This document shows, in pieces, positions 35,146 through 43,023 of a stretch of 64,000 bases of DNA. This DNA is from an uncultured Candidatus Poseidoniales archaeon (GTDB lineage Archaea > Thermoplasmatota > Poseidoniia > Poseidoniales > Thalassarchaeaceae). Where the stretch lies: the NCBI GenBank assembly GCA_902560445.1, contig CACELO010000001.1, forward strand, positions 62,001-126,000, in the 5' to 3' direction. The notes beneath the pieces were generated by a model. The model was not told the DNA's origin. It searched no databases and was given only the letters and a program-made list of their open reading frames with translations. Within the stretch, counting starts at the first letter, position 1; each line of letters opens with the position of its first letter. The translations under genes were made by a program, and so were the position numbers.

Positions 35146-36093
35146 ATGTCCGTCGATAGAGGCGTAGAAGAACTACCTGAGGCAGGCTCAGCACCGCTGA
35201 TTATCGATGCTGAATTCACAGAAGTCGAAGACAAAGATATGCCGACTTTAGACGCCGTTGATGAGATTAGTATTCCTCGAGCAAGAACTCCGCTTGAGTT
35301 ACCCCAATCAGAACCAACTCCAGAGGGTAGAGCTAGGGTTGTTACAATCATCAATCAGAAAGGAGGAGTTGGTAAAACAACGAGTGTAATAAATATCGCT
35401 GCGCAATTGGCCTTACGTGGACACAAGATATTGGTCGTAGACGCTGATTCTCAGGGGAATTGTGCAACGGGACTCGGAGTAAACAAGAGGAGAGTCAAAA
35501 CCACTACTCGAGATTTAATCCTCAATCCGGAAAGTGCGGTGGAAAGCCGCCATGCAACCGCTGTTGATGGCGTTCACATAATAGTAGGAGATCGCACCCT
35601 CGTCGGCCTAGAACAAGAGATGTTACGACAACTTGGTAGAGAGCGAAGATTGACTGAGGCACTAACTCCACTTTTACCGCATTACGATGTGGTTATTATT
35701 GACACCCCGCCATCATTAGGATTAGTGACAATCAATGCATTGGTCGCAAGTGATGGAATAATAATTCCAGTTCAGACAGAGTATTTTGCTCTAGAAGGCT
35801 TAGCCATGTTGGCAGGTACAATTAGAGAGGTGAGAGGCCTTCTAAATCCTAGATTGGGAGTTGACGGGGTTATGCTTACCATGCATGCCCCGACTTTACT
35901 CAATCAACAGGTTGCAAGTGAGGTAAAGGAGGCATTCCCAGAATTACTAATCGAGCCTGCAATCCGGCGCAATATCAAGTTGGCAGAAGCACCTAGCCAT
36001 GGTATACCAATCCATCTTCATGACCCTAACAGCAATGGTGGTCAAGACTACCAGCAAGTTTCCAGTGTGCTCGAATCACGTTGGGGGCTCTGA
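35146..36093 (+). CDS. parA: ParA/Soj-family ATPase with acidic N-terminal extension
   Basis: About 315 residues. After an acidic N-terminal extension of some 60 residues, the ATPase begins at VVTIINQKGGVGKTTSVINIAAQLA, a deviant Walker A motif with the signature lysine. VVDADSQGN and VVIIDTPPSLG follow, the standard ParA/MinD set. Known members form ATP-dependent dimers on DNA or membranes and position chromosomes or protein cargo. The frame extends to 35023, but that would overlap the SAP gene, and MSVDRGVEE at 35146 is preferred. No ParB gene is next to it; the neighbour upstream is the SAP-domain membrane protein. Confidence 0.9.
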   Translation: MSVDRGVEELPEAGSAPLIIDAEFTEVEDKDMPTLDAVDEISIPRARTPLELPQSEPTPEGRARVVTIINQKGGVGKTTSVINIAAQLALRGHKILVVDADSQGNCATGLGVNKRRVKTTTRDLILNPESAVESRHATAVDGVHIIVGDRTLVGLEQEMLRQLGRERRLTEALTPLLPHYDVVIIDTPPSLGLVTINALVASDGIIIPVQTEYFALEGLAMLAGTIREVRGLLNPRLGVDGVMLTMHAPTLLNQQVASEVKEAFPELLIEPAIRRNIKLAEAPSHGIPIHLHDPNSNGGQDYQQVSSVLESRWGL

Positions 36094-36095
36094 GT

Positions 36096-36980
36096 TTGTC
36101 GGAACCAGTTGATACACCCCATGTAGCTGTGCTATGGATGATTTTTGGAAGCCTTTGCTTCGGTACTATGAATGCCTTGGTCAAGTACACAAGTGGGCTG
36201 GACGGCGTCGATGTTTGGATGGTGATTTTGGTTCGTTCTGCTGTAATAGCATTCACAGTTGTTTCCTTTGCATTAAGTCGTGGAATTTCATTGAAAATTC
36301 ATGATTCCAAGACGATGTTTCTACGTTGCGCGGTCGGCCTAACGGCGATGATTCTGTATTTTTCTTCATTAGCGAAAATCCCTCTTGGTCAAGCAGTAAC
36401 CTTGCAATATACTGCACCTTTGTTTGTAGCTTTACTATCTGGAAGAATAATTGCTGAGAAGGTACAACCCTCTGTGATCGCCCTAGTAATTACTGCATTT
36501 ACGGGTATTGTCCTGATTGTATCACCTAATCTAGATTCAGTTGAGCCGTATGCTTTGCTTGCACTTGGCTCAGGTTTCTTTGCTGCTTTAGCGTATATTT
36601 ACGTCAGAGAATTGAGAAAGACAGATTCTGCCACCTCAGTCGTATTCTGGTTCGCACTTTTTTCAGTCGCAGGTTCAACTATTCAGGCCGCTCCAGATTT
36701 GCTTAGTCTGGACATCCATACCTTTGCCGCATTGGTGGGAGTTGGTATTGGAGCAGGCGGAGGGCAAGTCGGGATAACTATGGCTTATCACAAAGCCAAC
36801 GCAGCTTGGGTAAGTGCCTTTTCTTATGGCACGGTGATTATCGCGACAATGTATGGCTTCTTTTTGTTCGATGAGGCGCTCAGTACTGCTGCTTGGATAG
36901 GTGGAATATTGATTGTTGGTTCGGGAATAGCTTTGATTTTCCTTTCCCCTTCCGCTCAAGCTACAGACAAGGCAAGGTAA
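36096..36980 (+). CDS. DMT/EamA family transporter
   Basis: About 295 residues with ten hydrophobic segments in two repeats, including WMIFGSLCFGTMNALVKY, LGQAVTLQYTAPLFVALLSG and the second-half FSYGTVIIATMYGFFLFDE. This is the drug/metabolite transporter fold; the substrate is unknown. A TTG at 36096 right after the ParA stop, or one at 36081 overlapping it, are the possible starts. It is probably cotranscribed with parA. Confidence 0.85.
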   Translation: MSEPVDTPHVAVLWMIFGSLCFGTMNALVKYTSGLDGVDVWMVILVRSAVIAFTVVSFALSRGISLKIHDSKTMFLRCAVGLTAMILYFSSLAKIPLGQAVTLQYTAPLFVALLSGRIIAEKVQPSVIALVITAFTGIVLIVSPNLDSVEPYALLALGSGFFAALAYIYVRELRKTDSATSVVFWFALFSVAGSTIQAAPDLLSLDIHTFAALVGVGIGAGGGQVGITMAYHKANAAWVSAFSYGTVIIATMYGFFLFDEALSTAAWIGGILIVGSGIALIFLSPSAQATDKAR

Positions 36981-37011
36981 AACTAAGTGGTTATGTCCTT
37001 CATCCGGGTTG

Positions 37012-37287
37012 ATGGAAATCACAGTGATGAGCGCAGTCTTTTTTCTACTTGGATCCGGAATTGGATATCCAGTAATGGTATTCGCAAAAAATCGAGGACC
37101 AATTCCTTGGGTTTTGATACCTCTTATTGGTTACTCAATTCCATTATTCACAATAGGCCCACACCCGATTGTTTTGGGACTATACCTACCCCTAGCTGGC
37201 TACCTGCTATACGTTGGTCAGATGGTGATTCGTAACCCGAGTGCAATCAATCAGTTCTGGCTAGAATTTGGGGCGAAAAATGAATAA
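37012..37287 (+). CDS. Small membrane protein of unknown function
   Basis: About 91 residues with roughly three hydrophobic segments (AVFFLLGSGIGYPVMVFA, WVLIPLIGYSIPLFTIG, LGLYLPLAGYLLYVGQMV) and a short polar tail. A TTG one codon upstream is an alternative start. No family is recognised. It follows the DMT transporter after 31 bases. Confidence 0.6.
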   Translation: MEITVMSAVFFLLGSGIGYPVMVFAKNRGPIPWVLIPLIGYSIPLFTIGPHPIVLGLYLPLAGYLLYVGQMVIRNPSAINQFWLEFGAKNE

Positions 37288-37333
37288 TTTCTCCTGACAA
37301 AATTTCTTCATTGTGATTCTCTCGCACCAATGC

Positions 37334-37555
37334 ATGGAAGAGAGATTCGCTCATAACCTTCCTTGGCCATATCACCTTATTCCTGTTCTAACAGGACTGA
37401 TTGGGCTCCTAATCGGTAGTTATCTAATCGAGCCGTACGGAGCATTAGCGAAGACCACTTTTCCGGCAATATGTCTGATAATTGGTGGCTTTGGTGGATT
37501 GATATTGTTAGGTAACATATCTGCCAAAAAAGAGAATGACGAATCAGTAAAATAG
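37334..37555 (+). CDS. Small two-helix membrane protein of unknown function
   Basis: From MEERFAHNLPW the product is 73 residues with two hydrophobic stretches (LIPVLTGLIGLLIGSYLI and TFPAICLIIGGFGGLILLG) and a charged tail. The frame opens seven codons earlier. No family is recognised. It follows the previous small membrane gene closely and could form a pair with it. Confidence 0.55.
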   Translation: MEERFAHNLPWPYHLIPVLTGLIGLLIGSYLIEPYGALAKTTFPAICLIIGGFGGLILLGNISAKKENDESVK

Positions 37556-37568
37556 TCCTACCATCACT

Positions 37569-37576
37569 ATTTATAG
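37569..37576 (+). promoter_or_regulatory. TATA box of the cupin gene
   Basis: ATTTATAG is centred about 27 bases before the ATG at 37599 in an AT-rich spacer, implying a leaderless transcript. Confidence 0.55.
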
Positions 37577-37598
37577 CATAATTTTCTGGGTAGTTTTT

Positions 37599-38321
37599 AT
37601 GGCTATGCTAACGATTGGTGAGCGATTAGACGATGAGGGCAATCCTATTCCAGGAACCGGATTTGAATATGATAGCGATAGTGAAGTGGCAGAACTGATT
37701 GCGCAGCGAGCCACCCCGATTCTCTATACCCCTGCACAGAATGAATGGGTTTGGGGACTGGATGTAAGCGATGAGTCGAACGGGGAGTTCGACCGGTTTG
37801 TTGCAGTTTGTCCAGCTGGCAATCAGGGGACAGTTACTCATTATCACCCCAAATTCGATGAGCTATTCAAGGGAATATCTGGCACCTTTCGTCTGGAAGC
37901 TGACGGAGAAGAGGTGATACTCGAAGCAGGTGAGGAATTTATGGTCAAAAGGGGAGTTATGCATTCATTCCGATGTATCGGCGAGGATGGAGATCTGGGT
38001 GTGCTGGTCGCTGAAACATATCCGGCAGTTGGTTTTACGGAGCTTATGTTCAACGGTTTTGGATTAGCGATTGAAGGGAAGACGAAATCATCAGGGATGC
38101 CGAATCTCTTACAAATGATGGTAATACTCCGAAATCTTCGGACGAGTTATGGAATTAGGGCCGCAGATTTGATGATACCTGTCCCTCCCGGACCGACTGT
38201 AATAGCCATCATGAGTAGGATTCTGGCTCCGCTAGGGAGATTGCTTGGCTACAAGCCGGATTATCCATATTATCGTGAAAATGAGTTTTGGGAGAAACAT
38301 ATCAATCAACCACCGAACTAA
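37599..38321 (+). CDS. Cupin-domain protein
   Basis: The 240-residue protein has a cupin core at about 65-135. The first metal motif is TVTHYHPKFDELFKGISGTF (His-x-His and Glu); the second reads AGEEFMVKRGVMHSF. A C-terminal region with hydrophobic helices (LLQMMVILRNLRTSYG, VIAIMSRILAPLGRLLG) follows and may contact the membrane. Cupins range from isomerases to dioxygenases and binding proteins, so no reaction is proposed. The promoter looks leaderless. Confidence 0.82.
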   Translation: MAMLTIGERLDDEGNPIPGTGFEYDSDSEVAELIAQRATPILYTPAQNEWVWGLDVSDESNGEFDRFVAVCPAGNQGTVTHYHPKFDELFKGISGTFRLEADGEEVILEAGEEFMVKRGVMHSFRCIGEDGDLGVLVAETYPAVGFTELMFNGFGLAIEGKTKSSGMPNLLQMMVILRNLRTSYGIRAADLMIPVPPGPTVIAIMSRILAPLGRLLGYKPDYPYYRENEFWEKHINQPPN

Positions 38322-38388
38322 ATGTATTCGTCAAATACGGTACCCAAGTTGACAGACTCATAATAAAGGAGAATAAGATGCAAGGATC

Positions 38389-39096
38389 ATGAAGGTCAGC
38401 GCATTAAATTTATTCTTACTCGTATTCCTTACCACCCTTACTGGGTGCATTGGCTCGGAAGAAGACTCGGTGGAGCCGGAAGCTTACACTGGCGAGTTCA
38501 AGATACTTGCTTTGCATGGGGGTGGAGACAGTCCGGAGGGGCTGATGGGCCAGCCTGGAATGCAGGACCTGATGTCCGACCTCCCGGAGTTCGGGTTCTT
38601 CTTTGCAGATGCTCCTGACCACGACAGCATGTGCGATCAATGCTGGTACGCTGATCCCCCGGGAGGGAAGGGGGAGCCTAATGAGGATAGGGCCTGGGCG
38701 GACATATCGATAGAGTATCTAGACGGAATAGTGGAGGAGCATGGCCCCTTTTACGGCATCCTTGGATACTCACAAGGCTGCCCGATGGCGACTGTTTACA
38801 TCGCCAACTCCAATACATCCTTCCAGAAAGCGTTCCTTTTCAACGGATACCTGCCTACGACTCACTCCGGGCTCAATGACACCATCAACGAAGTAGCTCC
38901 CCTGAATGTAGATGCACTTATTTTCGGCGGAGACAATGATGTTTTCATATTCGGGGTAGAAGAACTCGCAGGTGTTTACCAGGAGCCGACGATAATAATC
39001 AGCAGCACTGCGGATCACCATCTGCCATCTTCAGAGGATGAGACATATGGGGACGTGCTTGCATTTTTCAGACAAGGAACAAATGGAACCCTCTGA
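38389..39096 (+). CDS. Lipoprotein serine hydrolase (FSH1-like alpha/beta fold)
   Basis: A signal peptide ends in the lipobox LTGC (Cys20), so it should be lipid-anchored outside the cell. The rest has an oxyanion-type LHGGGDSPEGL, the nucleophile elbow GYSQG (Ser128), an Asp in FGGDNDVF and a late His in ADHHLP, a full triad in the order expected of FSH1/serine-hydrolase family members. Base composition is unusual: the 60-base line at 38521 has 39 G+C, against 24 in the line at 38101 within the preceding gene. This suggests recent transfer. A TATA-like TAATAAAG lies about 26 bases before the ATG. Confidence 0.82.
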   Translation: MKVSALNLFLLVFLTTLTGCIGSEEDSVEPEAYTGEFKILALHGGGDSPEGLMGQPGMQDLMSDLPEFGFFFADAPDHDSMCDQCWYADPPGGKGEPNEDRAWADISIEYLDGIVEEHGPFYGILGYSQGCPMATVYIANSNTSFQKAFLFNGYLPTTHSGLNDTINEVAPLNVDALIFGGDNDVFIFGVEELAGVYQEPTIIISSTADHHLPSSEDETYGDVLAFFRQGTNGTL

Positions 39097-39214
39097 GATG
39101 TCACCATCATACCATCTAGGAGAGATGATGCTACATTATCCGAATGATATTCGCTCTGGAAAATTGTAATTTTGCAATTCCATGAAATTAGGGAATGTCG
39201 TCTGGAGGTCGAGT

Positions 39215-39502
39215 TCAAGATTTGAAAGAAAATATTCCTTCTCCAAAAGATATCTCAGGCGCTCCTGCCATGTATGGCATCATGTTCGCCATAAGCTCAC
39301 TGAATTCTTTTTGTGATGCTTCTAAATGCTCCTTACTTTCATAAGCCGCAACTCCTATCATTTCTGTTTCACTTATTCGAATTAGATTGCTACTTACAAG
39401 GCCGTTAATTTTGCCGATACTTTCTCTCATCGACTCCATTGTTGACATTGCTTCCTCAAACTTATCCGATTGTACTGTTGCTTTGGTTATCCTGTAATAC
39501 AT
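39215..39502 (-). CDS. Antibiotic-biosynthesis-monooxygenase-like dimeric alpha-beta barrel protein
   Basis: The 95-residue protein has the ferredoxin-like layout of the ABM family: a first strand YYRITKATV, a long helix around FEEAMSTMESMRESI, and strands NLIRISETEMIGVAAYES, with a second helix LEASQKEFSELMANM. Members range from monooxygenases to heme-degrading and structural proteins. It is upstream or downstream of nothing obviously related; the next gene on the same strand is the IYD-like flavoprotein, 56 bases further upstream. Confidence 0.65.
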   Translation of the reverse strand: MYYRITKATVQSDKFEEAMSTMESMRESIGKINGLVSSNLIRISETEMIGVAAYESKEHLEASQKEFSELMANMMPYMAGAPEISFGEGIFSFKS

Positions 39503-39558
39503 AGTTTTGTCGAAATAGAGTCAAATCTTAACTATTTGGGAAATCGATACCCTCTGAT

Positions 39559-40239
39559 TCACTCAAAAAATTCTGAGATATCTTCCAGAGATTTCCGATA
39601 TAAATCTGGCACTTGTGCATCATCTGCAGGATATCCTACCGGCATCAACAGCATCGCATGCTCGTGTTCGGGACGTTTCAATATCTCACGCAAGAATCCC
39701 ATTGGAGAAGGGGTATGAGTTAGTGTTACCAATCCCATATTCTGAACTGCAGCGATGAATAATCCAGCAGCGATTCCACAGGATTCTTGTGAATAGTAGG
39801 TTGGACTCCATTCTCCATTATCTCGTAGTCGCTTATTTTGTCTAAACAGGATGATTACCCAAGGAGCATCAGTGATGTGTTCTTTGACAGCATCGGTTCC
39901 CAAGGGAGAGAGAACTTCTGCCCATGCTTCCGGCATTCGTTCAGAGTATGTTTTCCTCTCTTCCTCTTCGGCAGCATTGCGAATCTTCTGCTTCATTTCT
40001 AGATTAGAAATCGCCACAAATGTCCAAGGTTGTAAATGAGCTCCGGAGGGGGCTGTTCCAGCAGTTTTGATTGCAGCCTCAATTAGCGATTTCGATACAT
40101 TACGTGTTGAGAAATGGCGCGTAGTACGTCGTTTATTCATTTCTTTATAGAATGACGCTGCTCGCGAATTCATTTCCCCTGGAGTCAATTCTTCGAAGAC
40201 CAAATCAATGAATCCCGACTCATCATTGGCCTTTGCCAT
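39559..40239 (-). CDS. Nitroreductase-fold flavoprotein resembling iodotyrosine (halotyrosine) deiodinase
   Basis: In 226 residues the FMN-binding region starts RRTTRHFS, then TAGTAPSGAHLQPWTFV and, later, AAVQNMGLVTLTHTPSPMGF and LLMPVGYPADDAQVPDL. These match iodotyrosine deiodinase more closely than generic nitroreductases. The three residues that grip the tyrosine zwitterion in mammalian IYD (Glu, Tyr four later, Lys twenty-one after that) align with Glu94, Tyr98 and Lys119 here. Such enzymes remove iodine, bromine or chlorine from halotyrosines using reduced FMN. No signal peptide or anchor is seen, unlike the animal enzyme. The comparison is from memory. Confidence 0.83.
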   Translation of the reverse strand: MAKANDESGFIDLVFEELTPGEMNSRAASFYKEMNKRRTTRHFSTRNVSKSLIEAAIKTAGTAPSGAHLQPWTFVAISNLEMKQKIRNAAEEEERKTYSERMPEAWAEVLSPLGTDAVKEHITDAPWVIILFRQNKRLRDNGEWSPTYYSQESCGIAAGLFIAAVQNMGLVTLTHTPSPMGFLREILKRPEHEHAMLLMPVGYPADDAQVPDLYRKSLEDISEFFE

Positions 40240-40248
40240 AGGAATCGC

Positions 40249-40797
40249 TCAGTCACGTCGAGCCATCAAGGCTGCCATAGCCAACCCTGCCATTGCTGCG
40301 GGGGCTGCAAAACCGGGTAGGAATCCCTCATCCGCTTCCTGACAATCGGTGGAAGGTCCGCCCCAGGTGCCGTTATCAAACCAACAATCGGACCAAACTT
40401 TCCATCCAAAACCAGAATCTGGAACAGTCTCTGTACTGTCATCATTTCGGGTTATGTCGAAGCGCCAATTAGCGTATGTTGCGTAATCATCAATGAGTAC
40501 GGATCCAGTAAAGGTAAGCCCATCTCCGGAATCGACTAACCCGGTCTTTTGCGGCGGCCAGCAAATACCTGTGTTTATGCAGACCTGTGTAATCCATTCG
40601 ATTTTGCTAATGTTGTTTCCTTCATCCAGCGTAACAGAGATTTCGAATTCGGTATTTTCTCTGACCATATCTGCATGACTTACCGATGCGATTCCAGTTC
40701 CTTCAGTTGATGTGGAATCGTTGGAACCTGCTTCACCAGCGCCACTGACTGAAAGGGCGAGCATCGCTACTATTAGCAAGGCCAGGAACTGTCGCAC
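40249..40797 (-). CDS. Secreted protein with C-terminal sorting/anchor tail
   Basis: The 182-residue protein has a signal peptide (1 to about 20). An Ig-like beta domain follows, with ENTEFEISVTLDEGNNISKIEW and two cysteine pairs, and a C-terminal tripartite tail: LPGF, a small-residue hydrophobic stretch (AAPAAMAGLAMAALMA) and RRD. That layout resembles archaeosortase-recognised PGF-CTERM tails. The function is unknown. It is nine bases upstream of the deiodinase-like gene on the same strand, so the two are likely cotranscribed. Confidence 0.72.
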   Translation of the reverse strand: MRQFLALLIVAMLALSVSGAGEAGSNDSTSTEGTGIASVSHADMVRENTEFEISVTLDEGNNISKIEWITQVCINTGICWPPQKTGLVDSGDGLTFTGSVLIDDYATYANWRFDITRNDDSTETVPDSGFGWKVWSDCWFDNGTWGGPSTDCQEADEGFLPGFAAPAAMAGLAMAALMARRD

Positions 40798-40839
40798 AAA
40801 ACAACGGGGAAGTGGTTATCTTTCAACCTCTTGTAGTAA

Positions 40840-41343
40840 TCACGACTCAAGATTCCAGAGGTCATCTCCAATCCAATGTAGCGTATTGATTGCCTTACCC
40901 TTGCTCATAGCTACCATTTCTTCACCATCTACCATGGCGATTCCCAAGGCTAAGGGTTTGCCATGTTCCTCATCGCGAACCCAAACTAAGTCTCCCGCTG
41001 TAACCGCTGGGTCAGCTATCTGAACGCCTGCACCCATGCAATCCGCACCATTCATCAGAAATGGAATAGCGCCATGATCGACTGCTGCCCAACGACCATC
41101 TGGTTGCCAAGCGAGAATGCCTCGAAGGGTCGGAAACCACTTCTTTCCATCATCTGTTTCGACCTGCATTGCTAATGCTGACTTATCGACTAGAATCAGA
41201 TCGCGATTATCGAAATTCGCCCTTTCCAAGAAAGCCGATTTAATGTCGATATCTATGGCAATTCTTGCTGACAATTCTGCCGCAATATCTCTAATTTGCT
41301 TAAATCGTACTGGAGTTCTGCGGCGTAATCTCTTGTCGCTCAC
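40840..41343 (-). CDS. PUA-domain protein related to MCT-1/Tma20 (eIF2D-like translation factor)
   Basis: About 167 residues from GTG at 41343. An N-terminal pre-PUA domain (RRRTPVRFKQIRDIAAEL, then LVDKSALAMQVETDDGKKWFPTLRGIL) is followed by a PUA domain (AIPFLMNGADCMGAGV, then MSKGKAINTLHWIGDDLW). The pattern matches human MCT-1 and archaeal homologues, linked to ribosome recycling and re-initiation. The frame opens at 41427, but that start lies two bases from the divergent thrH start; the GTG at 41343 leaves room for promoters and matches the family N-terminus. Confidence 0.8.
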   Translation of the reverse strand: MSDKRLRRRTPVRFKQIRDIAAELSARIAIDIDIKSAFLERANFDNRDLILVDKSALAMQVETDDGKKWFPTLRGILAWQPDGRWAAVDHGAIPFLMNGADCMGAGVQIADPAVTAGDLVWVRDEEHGKPLALGIAMVDGEEMVAMSKGKAINTLHWIGDDLWNLES

Positions 41344-41429
41344 GCGGTATTGGCGTAAACCACACTCAATGAATATCGCGGAGCGATACTTGAGAATATC
41401 TTGAAGCGGGCAGGCTACGGCGACCAATC

Positions 41430-42047
41430 ATGCTGGTAGTCTGCTTTGACCTTGAAGGGGTGCTAATGCCAGAGGTTTGGATTAACGTCGCTGAAAAGAC
41501 AGGAATCGAGGAACTTCGGAGGACAACGAGGGATGAACCGGATTATGACAAATTGATGCGATACAGGCTCGATATCCTCGATAAGCATGGAATCACAATC
41601 GACGATATTCAACAAGTGATTGCAACTATGGACCCTTTGCCGGGTGCTAAGGAGTTCCTCGACGAAGTCCGCGCGCGATGGCAAGTATTGATTCTCTCAG
41701 ATACATTCTACCAATTCGGTGAACCGATGATGACGAAATTAGGCCGTCCAACTCTATATTGTCATGATTTAGAAATAGACTCAAAGAGCCGATTGATTAC
41801 CGATTGGAATATTCGCTTAGAAGATCAGAAGCGGGTTACAGTGGAAGGACTGCGTTCAATGAATTTCAATACCTTAGCAGTCGGTGATTCCTACAATGAT
41901 ACCAACATGCTAGCAGAAGCTCATGCAGGCATTTTATTCCGTCCACCTCAGAATGTAATTGATGAATTTCCACAATTCCCAATCGTAGAGGGATACGTCG
42001 CGCTTATGGCCGAAATCGAAGCGGCTGCGGCGGATTTAGGCGAGTGA
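41430..42047 (+). CDS. thrH: ThrH-type phosphoserine phosphatase / phosphoserine:homoserine phosphotransferase
   Basis: The 205-residue HAD protein has CFDLEGVLMPEVWINVAEKTG with the nucleophile Asp, then ILSDTF and AVGDSYNDTNMLAEAHAGILF. Similarity to bacterial ThrH extends over the whole length (for example TTRD, DYDKLM, EFPQFP). ThrH dephosphorylates phosphoserine and can transfer phosphate to homoserine, so it could serve serine or threonine synthesis. A short hairpin lies just after the stop codon. Confidence 0.93.
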   Translation: MLVVCFDLEGVLMPEVWINVAEKTGIEELRRTTRDEPDYDKLMRYRLDILDKHGITIDDIQQVIATMDPLPGAKEFLDEVRARWQVLILSDTFYQFGEPMMTKLGRPTLYCHDLEIDSKSRLITDWNIRLEDQKRVTVEGLRSMNFNTLAVGDSYNDTNMLAEAHAGILFRPPQNVIDEFPQFPIVEGYVALMAEIEAAAADLGE

Positions 42048-42058
42048 ATTACTCTGTA

Positions 42059-42073
42059 CGACCCGTAGGGTCG
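42059..42073 (+). terminator. Short GC-rich hairpin after thrH
   Basis: CGACCC (42059-42064), loop GTA and GGGTCG (42068-42073) form a perfect 6-bp stem 12 bases after the thrH stop. There is no T-run, so termination is only a guess. Confidence 0.35.
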
Positions 42074-42105
42074 CATCAGAAAGAATCACGATTTCCTCCG
42101 CTCCA

Positions 42106-42115
42106 TTGAAATAAG
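42106..42115 (+). promoter_or_regulatory. TATA-like box of rps8e
   Basis: TTGAAATAAG is centred about 27 bases before the ATG at 42137 and is nearly identical to the Sec61-beta box. Confidence 0.5.
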
Positions 42116-42136
42116 GGTGGTTGGTCGGCGAGGCGC

Positions 42137-42532
42137 ATGGCACAATGGCATGGTATCTCTCGACGCAAGTCGACCGGCGGACGCTTGAAGCGACCAAACC
42201 GCTATCGAGGCAAGCGTCGAAAGGAAATTTCTAGCGAGAAGCAATATGCTTTCATCGGGGAAGAAGATGAGACGAAGGTGTACCGAAAGCACGCTGGTTC
42301 AACCACAGTTCGAGTCATGCAAGCAACCTCGGTCAATGTCAATAATCCAAAGACTGGCAAGACCACTCGTTCGAAGATTACCAGCGTTCTAGAAAACGAC
42401 GCTGACCCTAACTTCGTTCGTCGAAATATAATCACTAAGGGAGCCATCGCTCAGACAGAGGCCGGTAAGGTACGAATAACCTCCCGACCTGGTATGGATG
42501 GCGTTGTCTCAGGCGTACTTCTGGAAGACTGA
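42137..42532 (+). CDS. rps8e: 30S ribosomal protein S8e
   Basis: The 131-residue basic protein starts MAQWHGISRRKSTGGRLKR and ends with KVRITSRPGMDGVVSGVLLED, the conserved ends of archaeal and eukaryotic S8e. ITKGAIAQTEAGKVRIT in the last third also matches. It is a component of the small ribosomal subunit and is followed after 41 bases by SRP19. Confidence 0.95.
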   Translation: MAQWHGISRRKSTGGRLKRPNRYRGKRRKEISSEKQYAFIGEEDETKVYRKHAGSTTVRVMQATSVNVNNPKTGKTTRSKITSVLENDADPNFVRRNIITKGAIAQTEAGKVRITSRPGMDGVVSGVLLED

Positions 42533-42573
42533 GGCTCACGAAGCCCTCAAGTCGCACCAATTACCCGAGTGGA

Positions 42574-43023
42574 GTGATAGTCGTGTCATCGCGCAAGGAT
42601 GAGATGTGGGTTTGGACGGGTTATTTCGACTCCCGATTGACCCGTTCCGAGGGCCGTCGAGTTCCAAAAGAAGCAGCAATTTCGACTCCTTCTTTGGAAG
42701 CGGTTGCCTGGGCCGCTCGCGCTGCTGGAATAACCCGTATGCGAAGAAAGTCAGAGTCGAGTCACCCGTCACGCCCGTTTACTCAAGAGGGAAGACTAGA
42801 GATTTCAACAAAGGACGCGCTAAGTTCTACAGGTGCGGAATCAAAAGAAGGAGTCTTACAATCGATTGGACTTCGCCTTAGAGCACAAATGAAAGAGGCG
42901 AAGTCAGCTGAATCACAAAGTGCAGCAAAAGGACCTGCTAAGGGCAATCGTCAACAGCGAGCACAGAGAAAATCGTTCAAGAAAAAGGGCGGTCAGAGAA
43001 AGAAGAAATTCGGCCGGAAGTGA
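42574..43023 (+). CDS. srp19: Signal recognition particle protein SRP19
   Basis: WVWTGYFDSRLTRSEGRRVPKEAAI is the conserved SRP19 core that binds the tips of SRP RNA helices 6 and 8. The middle is variable and the last 45 residues are Lys/Arg/Gln-rich (KSFKKKGGQRKKKFGRK). At 149 residues it is longer than most archaeal homologues (about 100), owing to this tail. Start is GTG 42574 or GTG 42583. It is probably cotranscribed with rps8e. Confidence 0.88.
   Translation: MIVVSSRKDEMWVWTGYFDSRLTRSEGRRVPKEAAISTPSLEAVAWAARAAGITRMRRKSESSHPSRPFTQEGRLEISTKDALSSTGAESKEGVLQSIGLRLRAQMKEAKSAESQSAAKGPAKGNRQQRAQRKSFKKKGGQRKKKFGRK

Noticed and set aside
41344..41427. Longer N-terminus of the MCT-1-like protein starting at 41427
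   Set aside because: It would place two divergent start codons two bases apart, and the added residues do not resemble the family.
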